DNA of 64,000 nucleotides from Chlorobiaceae bacterium (GCA_013334225.1 JAAXXY010000001.1:155719-219718); one strand, 5' to 3'. Counted from the stretch's first letter, positions 19,867-30,503 are shown. Translations and numbers: made by a program. The notes: generated by a model not told the origin, from the sequence alone.

Positions 19867-21762
19867 TCAGCAGTTTGCCAGTATATGACTGATCATCTGC
19901 TGCAGATCGGATGTTGTCTTGATAATCCTCTCGTCGAGGAGTTTCTTTTCTTTCATCAGTTCGATTTCCCGGTCTGAATCGCTTTCCAGACGGATGTTTT
20001 CCATAAGAATGTTTTTTTCCCTCCGAAGAGGTTCGAGAATCAGGTTTTTGAAGGCATCGAGGAACATGGTGAGGCATCGCTTTGCCTGTTCAGTATTGAC
20101 ATTGGACTTTTCCTGCCACCGGCGGCTTACCGGCTGATCGATCAGCAGTCCGGATGCCAGGTACCTTGCTTCAGGAGTATGGAACATAGACAGTTCAGTG
20201 ACGATGTCGATTCTTTCATCGGGCCTGTCGGCTATACTGTTGTACCTGTTTATCATGTAACTGAAAATTTCCTGGGCCTCTCTGTTTTCCAATTTGAGCA
20301 TTTCTTCGTGCGATGCAGCGAATTCGAGCACGGTGTTGCCGTAACGGGTGCTTTCAAGCAACGCTTTCAGGAATGTTCTCTCCAGTACCGAAAGTTCCTG
20401 TTTCTGCTTCAGCTGAACATGCTCTTCTTTCCGGGTTTCAGTCACTTTGTTTCTTTTGTTTTCCTGCATGCCTTCACGGCTGATAATTTCATGAAGAGCA
20501 TGGATACTGATGCCGAGTTTTTCCGACAGTTCCTGCAGATAGAGCTCCCGCTCGATATGATCGCGAATCAGGGAGAGAGAGTGCGCGATCGATCTTATGG
20601 CCTTTGACTTTTCTTCCGTCCGGTCCAGGAGTCCTGCTTCGCGGAAAACGCGGACCTGATAATCGAGAAACGGGACACGGTTTTCCGTCGAATACCGGAG
20701 GAACCGTTCACTGCCTTCACGGTGGATAAAACTGTCTGGATCGTCATCCGGGGGAAGCGTGACAACGTAAGGGATAATGCCCTCCGAAAGCAGGATATCG
20801 ATACCCGTCATCATGGATTTTTTTCCGGCAGGGTCGCCGTCATAGATGAACAGGACCGTGCCGGTATATCGTTTCAGTATCTTTGCCTGGTACCGGGTAA
20901 GCGAAGTGCCGCATGATGCGACCGCATTGGTGATGCCTGCCTGGTGCAGGGCGAGAACATCCATATACCCTTCGACGAGAATGGCCGCTTCCGCTTTGCG
21001 TATCTCATTTTTTGCGGCATGAAGGCCGTACAGCAGTTTCGATTTTTCGAACATCCTGCTTTCCGGCGAGTTCAGGTATTTTGGCACCTGCGGATCCAGA
21101 AGAAGTGTCCTGCCGCCGAAACCTACAACCTGCCCTCCAACTGAAAAAATCGGAAAGATTACCCTGTTGCGGAACGTGTCGTACCAGGAATTTCGCTGTT
21201 TGTTATGCGTGACCAGCCCGAGATCCTGAAGGTGTTGTTTTGGAATTCCGGCTTTTTCTGCAGCACGAAGCAGCAGTTCCCACCCTTCCGGTGCATAGCC
21301 GAGCCCGAAATTTCTGATAGTTTTTTCAGAAAGCCCTCGCTTTTCAGCGAAATAGTCAGATCCTCTCTTTCCCTCCGGTCCCTGAAGTACTCCATGATAG
21401 AATTTCGCTGTCCATCGGAGGGTATCAGTCCAGCTTTCTTCATGTTCAGACAACTTTTCTTTTTTTTCGGTAAACCGGCTGATGTCGATGCCTGAACGTT
21501 TTGCAACCAGTTCAACCGCTTCAGGAAAAGAGACCCTTTCCATTTCCATGACAAAAGAAAAGACATTACCGCCTTTACCGGTAGAGAAGCATTTGTATAT
21601 CTGTTTTTCAGGCGAAACCACGAATGACGGAGTTTTTTCCTTCGTGAACGGCGATAGCGCCTTGTAATTGCGACCGGCAGGCTGAAGTGATATATAGTCG
21701 GAAATGATATCGACAATATCGGCCGCCTGGCGTATTTCTTCAATTGCTGAGGCCGGGATCAT
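19867..21762 (-). CDS. dnaG: DNA primase
   Basis: A 631-residue primase that lays RNA primers at the replication fork. The N-terminal CHC2-type domain (about 30-95) keeps the fold signatures NYKALSPF, EKTPSFVVSPEKQ and GKGGNVFSF, but three of the four zinc ligands are replaced: Ser37, Thr40 and Thr61 stand where Cys, His and Cys are expected, and only Cys58 remains. The TOPRIM core is intact (LVEGYMDVLALHQAG with the catalytic Glu, and FIYDGDPAG for the Asp pair). The C-terminal ~170 residues form the helicase-interaction region. From memory, the same zinc-ligand loss is seen in Bacteroidetes primases. It is convergent with glyA and divergent from exbB. Confidence 0.95.
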   Translation of the reverse strand: MIPASAIEEIRQAADIVDIISDYISLQPAGRNYKALSPFTKEKTPSFVVSPEKQIYKCFSTGKGGNVFSFVMEMERVSFPEAVELVAKRSGIDISRFTEKKEKLSEHEESWTDTLRWTAKFYHGVLQGPEGKRGSDYFAEKRGLSEKTIRNFGLGYAPEGWELLLRAAEKAGIPKQHLQDLGLVTHNKQRNSWYDTFRNRVIFPIFSVGGQVVGFGGRTLLLDPQVPKYLNSPESRMFEKSKLLYGLHAAKNEIRKAEAAILVEGYMDVLALHQAGITNAVASCGTSLTRYQAKILKRYTGTVLFIYDGDPAGKKSMMTGIDILLSEGIIPYVVTLPPDDDPDSFIHREGSERFLRYSTENRVPFLDYQVRVFREAGLLDRTEEKSKAIRSIAHSLSLIRDHIERELYLQELSEKLGISIHALHEIISREGMQENKRNKVTETRKEEHVQLKQKQELSVLERTFLKALLESTRYGNTVLEFAASHEEMLKLENREAQEIFSYMINRYNSIADRPDERIDIVTELSMFHTPEARYLASGLLIDQPVSRRWQEKSNVNTEQAKRCLTMFLDAFKNLILEPLRREKNILMENIRLESDSDREIELMKEKKLLDERIIKTTSDLQQMISHILANC

Positions 21763-22059
21763 GGTAAGGATTTTCTGATGCGATAATCATGTTTAAATAC
21801 GTCTGATTTTTGTCCTGAATCGATTGCTGTTGAGAAATCACAAGCTTATTTACTAAATTGGCACCTAATAGTTTCGTTGTTTTTTTTGTTGTTTTGCAAT
21901 CAAGAGTTCTGTGAGGAATACACCGCATGTCTTCAATTTTTTTACTGGAACTGGTGAAGTTTTTCTTTATTGTAAAAAATGGGCTTGAGTATAGCAATTT
22001 GCAATAAGAAAGATGAGGATAAAGGTGATCTTCCAGGCACTTAAAACAAATTACCATCT
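21763..22059. other. Noncoding divergent promoter region between dnaG and exbB
   Basis: About 297 AT-rich bases without a credible gene. It must hold the start signals for dnaG (leftward) and the exbB operon (rightward). I see no clear Shine-Dalgarno before exbB and no convincing Fur box. Confidence 0.5.
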
Positions 22060-22809
22060 ATGAAACAGGGCTTTTTTACCGGTCTTCTTATCATTGTGAC
22101 CTATGCGATTTCCTTAGGTTTTTACATCTGGATGGGGACTACCCCTCCCGATTCCATGTTTCATGCGGTCTGGAAAGGGGGCCCTGTCGTCTCTGTACTG
22201 ATTGCACTTATCCTGATGGTGATCGCCTATATCGTCGAACGTATCATAGCCCTCAACAAGGCTTCAGGAAAAGGAAACATTCCGGAATTCGTCCAGAACC
22301 TCAAACAGGATATCGATAACGGCTATATCGATCAGGCGATTTCGAAATGCGACGATCATCAGAGCTCTCTTGCCGCCGTTCTCCGTTCAGTCCTCGAACG
22401 TTACAAGAAACTTGCTCATCTGAATGTGACCGACCGGGAGAAAAGGGTCAGCGAAATGGAAAAAGCCGTCGAGGAGGCAACCATCATGGAAATGCCGCTT
22501 CTCGAGAAAAACCTTGTTGCCATTTCCACCATCGCGTCCATCTCTACCATGGTTGGTCTTCTCGGCACGACACTCGGCATGATCCGCGCGTTCGCCGCCA
22601 TGGCGACAAGCGGAGCTCCGGACGCGGTACAGCTTTCACTCGGTATCTCCGAAGCGCTGTTCAATACCGCGCTCGGTATCGTAGGCGGTATCATGGGTAT
22701 TGTCACATACAATATTTTCACCAGCAGGGTTGACCATTTCAGCTATATGATCGACGAAGCAGCATTCTATATCATCCAGACTCTCGGAACCGGTAAAACC
22801 GATAACTGA
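22060..22809 (+). CDS. exbB: ExbB / TolQ / MotA-type proton channel protein
   Basis: A 249-residue inner-membrane protein that with ExbD forms the proton-driven motor energising TonB. Hydrophobic segments lie near residues 5-25, 42-62, 150-175 and 190-215. The C-terminal half has the family signature VAISTIASISTMVGLLGTTLGMIRAF (spread over about 150-176) and LFNTALGIVGGIMGI. It carries an extra N-terminal TM compared with three-TM ExbB proteins. It is the first gene of a tight exbB-exbD-exbD-tonB operon; its stop overlaps the next ATG by one base. Confidence 0.93.
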   Translation: MKQGFFTGLLIIVTYAISLGFYIWMGTTPPDSMFHAVWKGGPVVSVLIALILMVIAYIVERIIALNKASGKGNIPEFVQNLKQDIDNGYIDQAISKCDDHQSSLAAVLRSVLERYKKLAHLNVTDREKRVSEMEKAVEEATIMEMPLLEKNLVAISTIASISTMVGLLGTTLGMIRAFAAMATSGAPDAVQLSLGISEALFNTALGIVGGIMGIVTYNIFTSRVDHFSYMIDEAAFYIIQTLGTGKTDN

Positions 22810-23342
22810 TGTCGAGAATCAAGGCTAAAAGGGTCGGCTTCAGAATTGACATGACGCCGATGGTTGATGTGGCATTTCTTCTTCTGACGTTTTTCATGCT
22901 GACGACGAAGTTCCGTCCGCCTGAAATTGTCAGGATTGACCTGCCTTCATCGCATTCGGAGCGTAAACTTCCGGAGAGCGATGTCCTTACGGTTTCTGTC
23001 AGCAGCAACAATGCGTTTTTCATGGGGGTTTCCTCTCAGCAGTCAAGGGAAAAAATATTCAATGCTGTCGTGAAGCCGAAGCTTCTTAGCGCAGGTATGG
23101 CCAACGCTGCGGTTGCGGATTCACTGAAACATTTCAAACTTGCCGACAACTTTCCGGTCAATCGCGATGAACTCGACAAGTTCGTTGTCATGGCCCGCTT
23201 TGCCAACCAGAAACTCAGGCCGGTCATCAAAGCAGATGGCAATGCACAGTATGAAGCGGTCAATCATGTGATCAAGGTCTATAAAAAAGCAAATCTGCTG
23301 ACCTTCAATCTCATTACCGTACTGAAAAGGGAGGTTCGCTGA
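22809..23342 (+). CDS. exbD: ExbD / TolR-family protein, first copy
   Basis: A 177-residue single-TM protein of the ExbBD motor. Residues about 13-35 hold the TM segment with [17 protein letters not shown], whose Asp is the family's proton-carrying residue. The rest is a periplasmic domain longer than in E. coli ExbD (141). The ATG overlaps the exbB stop (TGATG), pointing to translational coupling. A second, clearly related copy follows after two bases. Confidence 0.93.
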   Translation: MSRIKAKRVGFRIDMTPMVDVAFLLLTFFMLTTKFRPPEIVRIDLPSSHSERKLPESDVLTVSVSSNNAFFMGVSSQQSREKIFNAVVKPKLLSAGMANAAVADSLKHFKLADNFPVNRDELDKFVVMARFANQKLRPVIKADGNAQYEAVNHVIKVYKKANLLTFNLITVLKREVR

Positions 23343-23344
23343 TC

Positions 23345-23869
23345 ATGGGTATAGTTGATTCTCCTAATGGCAATCGCAGTCTCAAGAAAGGAAAGAAACA
23401 TTCCAAAAGGATCGGTTTCCGCCTCGATATGACGCCGATGGTCGATGTGGCTTTCCTGCTGCTGACATTCTTCATGCTGACCACGACGTTTTCCAAAGCT
23501 AATACCATGGAAATCAACCTTCCTCCGGAGATGACGGAAGTGAAAGTTGCCGAAACAAACGTATTGACGCTCAGAATCGCCGATGATGAATTCGCCTACT
23601 GTTCACTTGGAAACGAGGCGCCAAAGAAGATACCTCTGTATGATTCCGGGGACACACGCCAGCTTTCATTGAGCGGTTCTTTGCGCAGTCTTCTGAAACA
23701 TCAGACCACGGCGAACGTCAAACTGGTGATTGTGGTGAAAATCAGTGACAAAGCAAGATACAAGCATCTTGTCGATATCATAGACGAGCTCAACCTTATG
23801 AAAATAGACCGTTTCAGCCTCGATGACTTCACCGTTCAGGATGCAGCGGAAATAAAACGGGCCGTTTGA
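23345..23869 (+). CDS. exbD: ExbD / TolR-family protein, second copy
   Basis: A 174-residue paralogue of the preceding gene with a nearly identical membrane segment ([19 protein letters not shown] near residues 27-45, Asp retained) behind a basic N-terminal tail rich in Lys. The periplasmic parts of the two copies differ strongly in sequence, so they are likely to be distinct subunits rather than a recent duplication. It ends 30 bases before tonB. Confidence 0.93.
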   Translation: MGIVDSPNGNRSLKKGKKHSKRIGFRLDMTPMVDVAFLLLTFFMLTTTFSKANTMEINLPPEMTEVKVAETNVLTLRIADDEFAYCSLGNEAPKKIPLYDSGDTRQLSLSGSLRSLLKHQTTANVKLVIVVKISDKARYKHLVDIIDELNLMKIDRFSLDDFTVQDAAEIKRAV

Positions 23870-23899
23870 GGTTCCGATCAGTAAAGGAGCGATTGAAAA

Positions 23900-24703
23900 G
23901 TGTCTAAGAACCTTGAGAAATTGCACGAGGATACCTTTCGCAGGAAAGCCGCCGGATGGTCTTTCGGCGAGGAATTTCTCGATACCGACCAGCTTCGCAA
24001 GCTGCATTACGGTAACCTGGTGCTTCGCCGCCAGGCGCATCTTTTCCTGAGCCATGGTGTTATTCTTGCAACCATACTGCTTTGCCTGTTCTGGGTGGTT
24101 TCGGCGAACTGGCACAAGGTAGGCGCACTTCTCGGATTGTTCGACAAGGACGATCATCCGATGGTACAGTGTTACGAAGTGGTGACCAGCGTAACACAGC
24201 TTCCGCCACCTCCGCCCATCGATGTACCGGAACCTCCTCCGGTAACGCCGAATGCGGTGACCCCTCCACCTCCCAATGTCGGTAAAATCAAACAGGTGAG
24301 CCAGGACGAAGCGCCGGCAGAACAGACTGTGGCAACCCAGAAGGAGTTGAAACAGGCGATGCTGACTCCAGCGGCAGGTTCGGGTTCTGGTCATGGATCG
24401 GATGATGTGCCGATGTTTGTCCCCTGTGAGAAAATGCCCGGTTTTCTCGAGCAGAAAAAACCGGTATATCCCGAGATGGCAAGAATTGCAGGAATTACTG
24501 GAAAAGTGTTTGTCAGTGTACTGATCGGAGAAGACGGCAAGCCTATCAAGGCGAAAGTAATGAAGCGGGTTCCTTCTGATTGCGATGTTTTCGATGCCTG
24601 TGCTATCAAATCGGTTATGGAGTCGAAATACTATCCCGGTATTCAGAACGGTTCACCGATAAAAGTCTGGTTTACCGTTCCGATAAGATTTCAGCTTGAT
24701 TGA
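23900..24703 (+). CDS. tonB: TonB energy-transducing protein
   Basis: A 267-residue protein that couples the ExbBD motor to outer-membrane TonB-dependent receptors. The start is GTG at 23900 with AAAGGAG about 10 bases upstream. A cytoplasmic N-terminus of about 45 residues precedes one TM (about 48-70); a Pro-rich spacer follows ([15 protein letters not shown], about 95-130), then the C-terminal TonB domain (about 175-267) with [18 protein letters not shown] and VWFTVPIRF. It is the last gene of the operon and overlaps the convergent DUF3098 gene by 13 bases. Confidence 0.94.
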   Translation: MSKNLEKLHEDTFRRKAAGWSFGEEFLDTDQLRKLHYGNLVLRRQAHLFLSHGVILATILLCLFWVVSANWHKVGALLGLFDKDDHPMVQCYEVVTSVTQLPPPPPIDVPEPPPVTPNAVTPPPPNVGKIKQVSQDEAPAEQTVATQKELKQAMLTPAAGSGSGHGSDDVPMFVPCEKMPGFLEQKKPVYPEMARIAGITGKVFVSVLIGEDGKPIKAKVMKRVPSDCDVFDACAIKSVMESKYYPGIQNGSPIKVWFTVPIRFQLD

Positions 24704-24957
24704 CCGGTCTCTTTTTTCAGTGTCCTGGGCCGGTAGAGGACGGCAAAGATGATCCAGACATATGATCCGATGAGGGTGAACGGACTCACGAAGAGTGCGA
24801 ATACGCCATCGATGTTTTTTTCGATCAGCATGATGCCGTAGCTTGCGGCTATAAGCACTACCCCCAGGAGAATCATCAGGTAATTGACTGCACCCAGCGG
24901 CATTGCTGTCTTTTTCTCATCCGGCTTTTTCTGCTGTTTCTTCGGTGAAGATTTCAT
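24691..24957 (-). CDS. DUF3098-like small membrane protein
   Basis: An 88-residue protein with a Lys-rich N-terminus and two hydrophobic segments (about 28-48 and 53-75), resembling the DUF3098 family of Bacteroidetes and Chlorobi. Function is unknown. ATG at 24957 is chosen because the longer reading adds a poorly conserved leader deeper into argD; even so the gene overlaps the end of argD by about 41 bases, suggesting coupled translation. Its end overlaps convergent tonB by 13 bases. Confidence 0.7.
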   Translation of the reverse strand: MKSSPKKQQKKPDEKKTAMPLGAVNYLMILLGVVLIAASYGIMLIEKNIDGVFALFVSPFTLIGSYVWIIFAVLYRPRTLKKETGQSS

Positions 24958-26128
24958 CAAGTACATTGATACAGAGTTGTGCTTCCTCACGGCTGATGTT
25001 CAGGGGAGGAAGAAGCCTGATAACGCTCTGGCTCGTCGCATTGATCACGACATGTTTTCCGAGAGCTTTTTCGACATAATATTTCGCTTCTCTATGCACA
25101 GTGATTCCAACCATCAGTCCGCAATGCCGTATATCGAGGATCTGTGCATGTCTGGAGGCGAGTTTCTGCAGTTCATCGGCAAGAAACTTTCCGATTCTGC
25201 CGGCATTTTCCATGAGACTGTCCTGCTCGATTGCTTCGATCATTGCCAGACCTGCAGCACATGCAACAGGATTTCCACCGAATGTGGTTCCATGGTTACC
25301 GTAGGAGAGTACATCGGCCACCTTTTCGCTTCCGATAACAGCCGATAAAGGGAGCCCTCCGCCCAGAGGTTTTGCAAGGCATACAAGATCGGGATCCGCA
25401 TCGACATGCTGATAGCTGAAGAACTTTCCGGTTCTGCCGCAGCCGGCCTGTATTTCATCGGCAACGATAAGGAAATTGTACCGTTCGCGCAGTTCTTTCA
25501 GTCTCCTGATAAATTGCCCGGATAACAGGTGGATACCTCCTTCTCCCTGAACCACCTCGATAAAGACTCCAGCGGTCTTTTCGGATACTTTCCGTTCGAG
25601 GTCCGTGATGTCGTTGAAGTCAATCATGCCCGTGCCGGGCAGAAGCGGATCAAATCCGTCAACATATTTTGCCTTGGCTGTCAGCGACATGGCCCCGTAT
25701 GTCCTGCCGTGAAAACAGTTGCTGAGCGAAAGTACCTCTTTTTTATCAAGGTTATCGGTATGTGCAGCCCATTTCCGGGCGATCTTGATTGATGCCTCGA
25801 TCGCTTCGGTGCCGCTGTTAGCAAAAAAAACCTTGGACATTCCGCTGAGAGAGATCAGTTTTTCAGCGAGCTCGAATTGCGGTTGCATCATGAAGAGGTT
25901 CGATGCATGGATAAGCTTTGCCGCCTGTGCGCTGATAGCATGAACAAGCCGCTTGTCGCCATACCCGAGGGCATTGACACCTATACCTGAAAGCATATCG
26001 AGGTAACGCGTGCCGTTGTTGCTGTAGAGCCAGACACCTTCGCCGTGAGAAACGGCAAGGGGCAGCCTCGCATAGTTATGGAAAAAAAGTTTCTGTTCTG
26101 TTTCCGGTGTTATGTCTGAAGGATTCAT
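24917..26128 (-). CDS. argD: Acetylornithine aminotransferase family protein
   Basis: A 403-residue class III PLP aminotransferase, most likely acting on N-acetylornithine in arginine synthesis. Visible signatures are [68 protein letters not shown], and the Schiff-base Lys in [17 protein letters not shown]. Length and motif order fit ArgD; ornithine or succinyl-ornithine transaminase cannot be fully excluded. It may be transcribed with ndh and the small membrane gene upstream (78-base gap). Confidence 0.88.
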   Translation of the reverse strand: MNPSDITPETEQKLFFHNYARLPLAVSHGEGVWLYSNNGTRYLDMLSGIGVNALGYGDKRLVHAISAQAAKLIHASNLFMMQPQFELAEKLISLSGMSKVFFANSGTEAIEASIKIARKWAAHTDNLDKKEVLSLSNCFHGRTYGAMSLTAKAKYVDGFDPLLPGTGMIDFNDITDLERKVSEKTAGVFIEVVQGEGGIHLLSGQFIRRLKELRERYNFLIVADEIQAGCGRTGKFFSYQHVDADPDLVCLAKPLGGGLPLSAVIGSEKVADVLSYGNHGTTFGGNPVACAAGLAMIEAIEQDSLMENAGRIGKFLADELQKLASRHAQILDIRHCGLMVGITVHREAKYYVEKALGKHVVINATSQSVIRLLPPLNISREEAQLCINVLDEIFTEETAEKAG

Positions 26129-26206
26129 GCTCTTGTCTGTTCCTGAAAAAATGATAGTGCAGATCGGTATACAAATCGATGATAATAATGATGATTCGTA
26201 TTCTGT

Positions 26207-26416
26207 TCAAATATTTTTTTGCGCTTTTTTCCATGTGATGATGACACGCAGAAGCCTCCATAAACCGTAAGAGCCGGTTAACGCGGAATAAAGGATGAAA
26301 TCCTGTCTTGAAGCTGCAGGAAACCGGTCCGGAAAAAACAGAACGAACAAAGCTGTGCCGATGAATGCAAACGACAGCAGCAGGCCGGTTATGATAGCTG
26401 CATAGTCAGGTTTCAT
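26207..26416 (-). CDS. Small two-TM membrane protein
   Basis: A 69-residue protein with hydrophobic segments near residues 5-28 and 40-58 and a basic tail (TWKKAQKN). I do not recognise a family. The ATG at 26416 overlaps the ndh stop by one base (TGATG), so it is translationally coupled to ndh; a longer reading from 26446 would run into ndh and is not preferred. The coupling suggests a role alongside the NADH dehydrogenase at the membrane. Confidence 0.6.
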   Translation of the reverse strand: MKPDYAAIITGLLLSFAFIGTALFVLFFPDRFPAASRQDFILYSALTGSYGLWRLLRVIITWKKAQKNI

Positions 26417-27717
26417 CACTCTTCTTCTTCCCTTCCGTTTCTGCATTTGTCAGGATCAGGGTAGAACCGCCATTCCCGGTTCACGATCAGACGGGCCCCA
26501 TAGCTGAATGTCACATAGGACCATGCCCACTGCAGTATGACGAATACCCGGTGGCGGAAGCTCGTCAGAAAATAGATATGCACCAGCAGCCAGGTGAACC
26601 AGGCGATAATGCCGTCGAATTTCAATTTTCCGACTTCGACGATCGCCTTGTTTTTGCCGATCGTGGCCATCTGTCCCTTGTCTTTGTACCGGAATGTCTT
26701 CCGTTGCTTTCCTTTGTGGTCGAGCAGGATGTTTTTACCGATGGCCTTTCCCTGCTGCAACGCTACTGGCGCAAGGCCGGGAAGCGTTTTTCCGTTTTCG
26801 ATGTCGAAATGGGCAAGGTCGCCGCCGACAAAGATTTCGGGATGGCCAGGGATACTGAGATCGTTTTCGACGATAATTCTGCCGATAGCGTCGGTTTCTA
26901 CGCCCATTGTCCTGCCGATGGCAATTGCCGTGACACCGGCAGCCCAGAGAACGGTTGCGGCCTCGATGCGTTCATTGCCGATCTGTACGCCTTCAGCATC
27001 GACATCGCTGACCATGCTGCTGGTCCAGACCTGAACACCGAGCTTTTCGAGCGAACGCGTTGCCTTGCTGGCAAGTTCATGATCAAATGATCCGAGAATG
27101 CGCGGTGCAGCTTCAACGATAAAAATGCGGGTGAGTTTCGGATCGATATTCCGGTAAAAGCGTGACAGCGTGTACCGGCTCATTTCACCTATCGATCCGG
27201 CAAGCTCGACACCGGTAGGCCCGCCTCCGACGATGACGAAGGTGAGCAGTTTCTTGCGCTCGACGGGATCGGTGGTTCTTTCGGCACGTTCATATGCCTC
27301 CATGACCCGTCTGCGGATCTCCTTGGCCTGCGCCAGCGTTTTCAGGCCCGGAGCATACTCTTCCCATTCGTTATGGCCGAAATAGTGGTGCTGAACTCCG
27401 CAGGCAAGGATCAGGTAATCGTAAGGTATGTTTTTAAAATCGGTAATGACGGTTTTGCCTTCCATGTCGATATTCTTGACAATCCCTTTGAAAACGGTGA
27501 TATTGTGATATCCGGCGAGCATGTTCCTCAAAGGGGCAGCAATATCTCCTTCGCCGAGAGCAGCCATGGCAACCTGATAGAGGAGCGGCTGGAAAAGGTG
27601 GTAATTCTTCCGGTCTATGAGGGTTATATCCATGTCCAGTTTGTTTCCCAGCACCCTTGCGGCATTCAATCCGGCAAATCCGCCTCCGACAATCACTACC
27701 CGTTTTTTGTTCTCCAT
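26416..27717 (-). CDS. ndh: Type II NADH dehydrogenase-like FAD oxidoreductase
   Basis: A 433-residue flavoprotein that should pass electrons from NAD(P)H to quinone without pumping protons. It has two dinucleotide folds: VVIVGGGFAGLNAARVLG at the N-terminus for FAD and FVIVGGGPTGVELAGSIGEM near residue 165 for NAD. The FAD-closing motif is IFVGGDLAHF. The C-terminal segment (about 370-400, with IIAWFTWLLVHIYFL and FVILQWAWSYVTF) is hydrophobic or amphipathic, as in membrane-associated Ndh. Start is ATG at 27717. It precedes and is coupled to a small membrane protein gene. Confidence 0.9.
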   Translation of the reverse strand: MENKKRVVIVGGGFAGLNAARVLGNKLDMDITLIDRKNYHLFQPLLYQVAMAALGEGDIAAPLRNMLAGYHNITVFKGIVKNIDMEGKTVITDFKNIPYDYLILACGVQHHYFGHNEWEEYAPGLKTLAQAKEIRRRVMEAYERAERTTDPVERKKLLTFVIVGGGPTGVELAGSIGEMSRYTLSRFYRNIDPKLTRIFIVEAAPRILGSFDHELASKATRSLEKLGVQVWTSSMVSDVDAEGVQIGNERIEAATVLWAAGVTAIAIGRTMGVETDAIGRIIVENDLSIPGHPEIFVGGDLAHFDIENGKTLPGLAPVALQQGKAIGKNILLDHKGKQRKTFRYKDKGQMATIGKNKAIVEVGKLKFDGIIAWFTWLLVHIYFLTSFRHRVFVILQWAWSYVTFSYGARLIVNREWRFYPDPDKCRNGREEEE

Positions 27718-27909
27718 CTATAAATTTTGTTGTCCACCCGTTCTGAATTCCGTCTGTATTAATTTCGAAAACGTTGTAAGGTAAAAAAAAGAAGCAAATT
27801 CCCGAGACAGGCCTGTTTTTTGACCACTGGTCTTTTTCTGCATCCTGCGATGAGCCTGCTGTCCCATGCTGTTTTCAATTGATCGAACAGCCTGCACTTC
27901 AGTTTTCCG

Positions 27910-28422
27910 TCAGGTCAGCTGTTCGATGATTTTTCTGTGCAAAGGGAATTTTTCAAGCAGGGTATCTCTCCGGGCAAAAACGAGGTCGCCGAACTCGAAA
28001 CCGGGTGCAACGACACAACTGACGAGAGTATAACTTTCCTCCTCAGGGTTTTCGGACACTGCTCCAAACCAGCTTCCGGCCGGGACGGTTTCCTGAATTA
28101 CCTGCCCCTTGTCTGCCGAGAGGCCCAGGGTGAAGCTTGACGGCTCATTGTCCTCGGGAAAAACATGAATCGTCAGCGGGCTTCCGGTATGGTAGAACCA
28201 CAGTTCATCGGAATGTATCTTATGGAGCCTGGAGCGTTCCGTGTTCTTCAGAAGGTAGAAGATCGAGGTCGCCCAGGCGCGCTTCCCGTTCAACAACCCT
28301 TTGCCGGTAATGTTGTACGAACCGCCGCTCCGGTAGTTTTCACGGTAATACCCCCCTTCGGGATGCCTGACAAGCTTCAGGTGTTCGATCCAGAAATCAG
28401 ACTTTTGCATAAAGTTTTTCAC
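27910..28422 (-). CDS. Cupin DUF985-family protein
   Basis: A 170-residue single-domain cupin of the DUF985 (YML079-like) type. Signatures are [53 protein letters not shown] and [19 protein letters not shown]. Family members may be sugar epimerase-like, but no function is established. It starts at GTG 28422 or ATG 28410; both lie inside the end of purE, so the genes overlap by 26 or 14 bases and are translated as a unit. Confidence 0.85.
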   Translation of the reverse strand: MKNFMQKSDFWIEHLKLVRHPEGGYYRENYRSGGSYNITGKGLLNGKRAWATSIFYLLKNTERSRLHKIHSDELWFYHTGSPLTIHVFPEDNEPSSFTLGLSADKGQVIQETVPAGSWFGAVSENPEEESYTLVSCVVAPGFEFGDLVFARRDTLLEKFPLHRKIIEQLT

Positions 28423-28924
28423 GGATTTTACCGGTTTTCAGCCTTGAAGCGTCGGCAAGTTTTTTCCTGAATTCGATGAGAGAGGCCATCAGTGCATCGT
28501 CGGCGAGGGAAAGGATCTGGACGGCAAGCAGAGCGGCATTGCGGGCATTATCGATACCGACGGTTGCAACCGGTATGCCGGCGGGCATCTGGACGATCGA
28601 ATAGAGTGAATCCTGTCCGTTGAGCTTGCTGCTGAAGATGGGTACTCCGATGACCGGAAGCACGGTCATGGCCGCGGTCACTCCCGGAAGGTGCGCAGCG
28701 CCGCCTGCTCCGGCAATGATGACTTTCAGTCCGCGTTCTTTTGCCGACGATGCATACTGTTCGAGGTCCTGTGGTGTCCTGTGTGCTGAAATGACCGATA
28801 TCTCACAGGGAATGCCGAATTCGTCGAGCACCAGCGCCGCTTCTTTCATGATATCGAAATCGGAATCTGAACCCATCAGAATCCCGACAATAGGAGTACT
28901 GACTGCTGCTGTTTTTCTTGCCAT
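28397..28924 (-). CDS. purE: N5-carboxyaminoimidazole ribonucleotide mutase
   Basis: A 175-residue class I PurE, which rearranges N5-CAIR to CAIR in purine synthesis. The core signatures are [40 protein letters not shown] and LPVIGVP. Length matches the bacterial mutase. No purK is adjacent. Its end overlaps the downstream cupin gene; upstream it is divergent from hemN. Confidence 0.95.
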   Translation of the reverse strand: MARKTAAVSTPIVGILMGSDSDFDIMKEAALVLDEFGIPCEISVISAHRTPQDLEQYASSAKERGLKVIIAGAGGAAHLPGVTAAMTVLPVIGVPIFSSKLNGQDSLYSIVQMPAGIPVATVGIDNARNAALLAVQILSLADDALMASLIEFRKKLADASRLKTGKIREKLYAKV

Positions 28925-29054
28925 AAATGTATAGGGTGGTGGTCAGGACCTTTGCTGCCCGGTTGTTAAAAGGGTGATGATTTATGAAATTGCCCAGTTT
29001 TGTTTATTTTCCGTGATGAATTTAAAAAAATAATACTTGTTGAGGAACAGAGCA

Positions 29055-30476
29055 ATGGCAACAAATCTCGCATTGAAGTACAGCAATCCCGGACCTCGTT
29101 ATACCAGTTACCCTACAATTCCTTCCTGGAGCACCGACGGTGTCACTCAGGAGCAATGGAAAGAGGCTCTGCTGAAGGGTTACAACGACAGTAACGAGAC
29201 CACCGGCATCAGCATGTACATACATATTCCGTACTGCGAGAACTACTGCTATTTCTGTGGCTGCAATGCCAATCGCACCAAGGACCATTCGGTTGAAAAG
29301 CCCTACCTCGATACGCTTCTTCGCGAATGGCAGATGTACGTCGATGTATTGCCGGGGAATCTCAACATCAAGGAAATGCATATCGGCGGCGGCACACCTA
29401 CCTTTTTCAGCCCTGAAAACCTGATCGTGCTTATAAATGGTATTTTCAGGAACGCCAACCGGATGGATAACCATATCTTCAGTTTCGAGACAAACCCCCG
29501 TTCAACCACGAGAGAGCACCTCGAAGCGCTTTTCAGCGTCGGGTTCCGCCGCATGAGCTTCGGCATACAGGATTTCGACCCGACGGTACAGCAGGAGATC
29601 AACCGTATACAGTCGTTCGAACTGGTGAAGGAAAAAGTTGACCTTGCCCGCCAGATCGGTTTCACTTCCATCAATTTCGATCTTGTTTACGGGCTTCCCA
29701 AACAGAACCTCGCCACCATCACCGATACCATCCAGAAGGTTATGGAGCTAAGGCCGGACCGTCTCGCTTTCTATGCTTACGGTCACAATCCGCATATGTA
29801 CGAAGGACAGCGGAAGTTCAGGGAGGAAGACCTGCCGGTCGGGGATGTCAAACAGGAGCTCTATGACAAGGGGCGCCAGATGCTCGAGTCCATAGGCTAT
29901 CATGAGGTCGGCATGGACCATTTCGCCATCGAGGGCGATGCTCTTTATCTTGCCGCGAAAGACGGCTCCCTGCACCGCAACTTCATGGGTTATACGGAAA
30001 ATACCACCCAGATGATGCTCGCGCTCGGCTCTTCCTCCATCAGCGATACCTGGTATGCATTCGCGCAGAACGAACGTGAGGACGTTCCCTACATGAAGGC
30101 GGTGAACGATGAAAAACGGTTCCCGTTGCACCGGGGCCATCTGCTTACCGATGAAGATCTTGTACTCCGCCGCCACATTCTCAACCTGATGTGCAGGCAG
30201 AAAACCTCCTGGGAAGATCCGAAGCTTTACACCGAAGAGCTCGACATTTCGCTTATGCGGCTCGAGGATATGGAAAACGACGGGATGGTGATTCTCGGAG
30301 AAAAGAGCGTGCGCGTAACTGAAACCGGTATTCCTTTCCTAAGGAACATCTGTATGGCCTTCGATGCGAGGCTCTGGCGTTCCGACAGCCTTTCGAAAGC
30401 CTATAACGTTTCGAGGGATATCCAGAAGACCTATATCGAGAGGGCCCGTCTCGCCAAGACGCAGAAGGTCGTTTGA
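29055..30476 (+). CDS. hemN: Oxygen-independent coproporphyrinogen III oxidase (HemN type)
   Basis: A 473-residue radical-SAM enzyme that decarboxylates coproporphyrinogen III to protoporphyrinogen IX without oxygen, feeding haem and chlorophyll synthesis. The 4Fe-4S motif is [11 protein letters not shown] (Cys spacing CxxxCxxCxC), followed by [26 protein letters not shown] and [10 protein letters not shown]. The C-terminal HemN domain is present. ATG at 29055 is chosen because GAGG lies about 10 bases upstream; a TTG at 29037 is unlikely. The full length and CxC cysteine favour true HemN over HemW. A terminator follows at 30504. Confidence 0.92.
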   Translation: MATNLALKYSNPGPRYTSYPTIPSWSTDGVTQEQWKEALLKGYNDSNETTGISMYIHIPYCENYCYFCGCNANRTKDHSVEKPYLDTLLREWQMYVDVLPGNLNIKEMHIGGGTPTFFSPENLIVLINGIFRNANRMDNHIFSFETNPRSTTREHLEALFSVGFRRMSFGIQDFDPTVQQEINRIQSFELVKEKVDLARQIGFTSINFDLVYGLPKQNLATITDTIQKVMELRPDRLAFYAYGHNPHMYEGQRKFREEDLPVGDVKQELYDKGRQMLESIGYHEVGMDHFAIEGDALYLAAKDGSLHRNFMGYTENTTQMMLALGSSSISDTWYAFAQNEREDVPYMKAVNDEKRFPLHRGHLLTDEDLVLRRHILNLMCRQKTSWEDPKLYTEELDISLMRLEDMENDGMVILGEKSVRVTETGIPFLRNICMAFDARLWRSDSLSKAYNVSRDIQKTYIERARLAKTQKVV

Positions 30477-30503
30477 AGATGATAACAAATTTTTAAAATA
30501 GCG

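Noticed and set aside
21781..21795. Fur-box-like sequence upstream of the TonB operon
   Set aside because: Only the left half matches the consensus, and it lies about 265 bases from exbB but 18 from dnaG; too weak to call.
21740..22057. A 105-codon minus-strand frame overlapping the dnaG start
   Set aside because: Low-complexity, Cys/Lys/Ser-rich composition, no recognisable motif, and it occupies the divergent promoter region of dnaG and exbB.
24190..24290. C-rich repetitive stretch
   Set aside because: It encodes the Pro-rich spacer of TonB and is not an independent repeat element.
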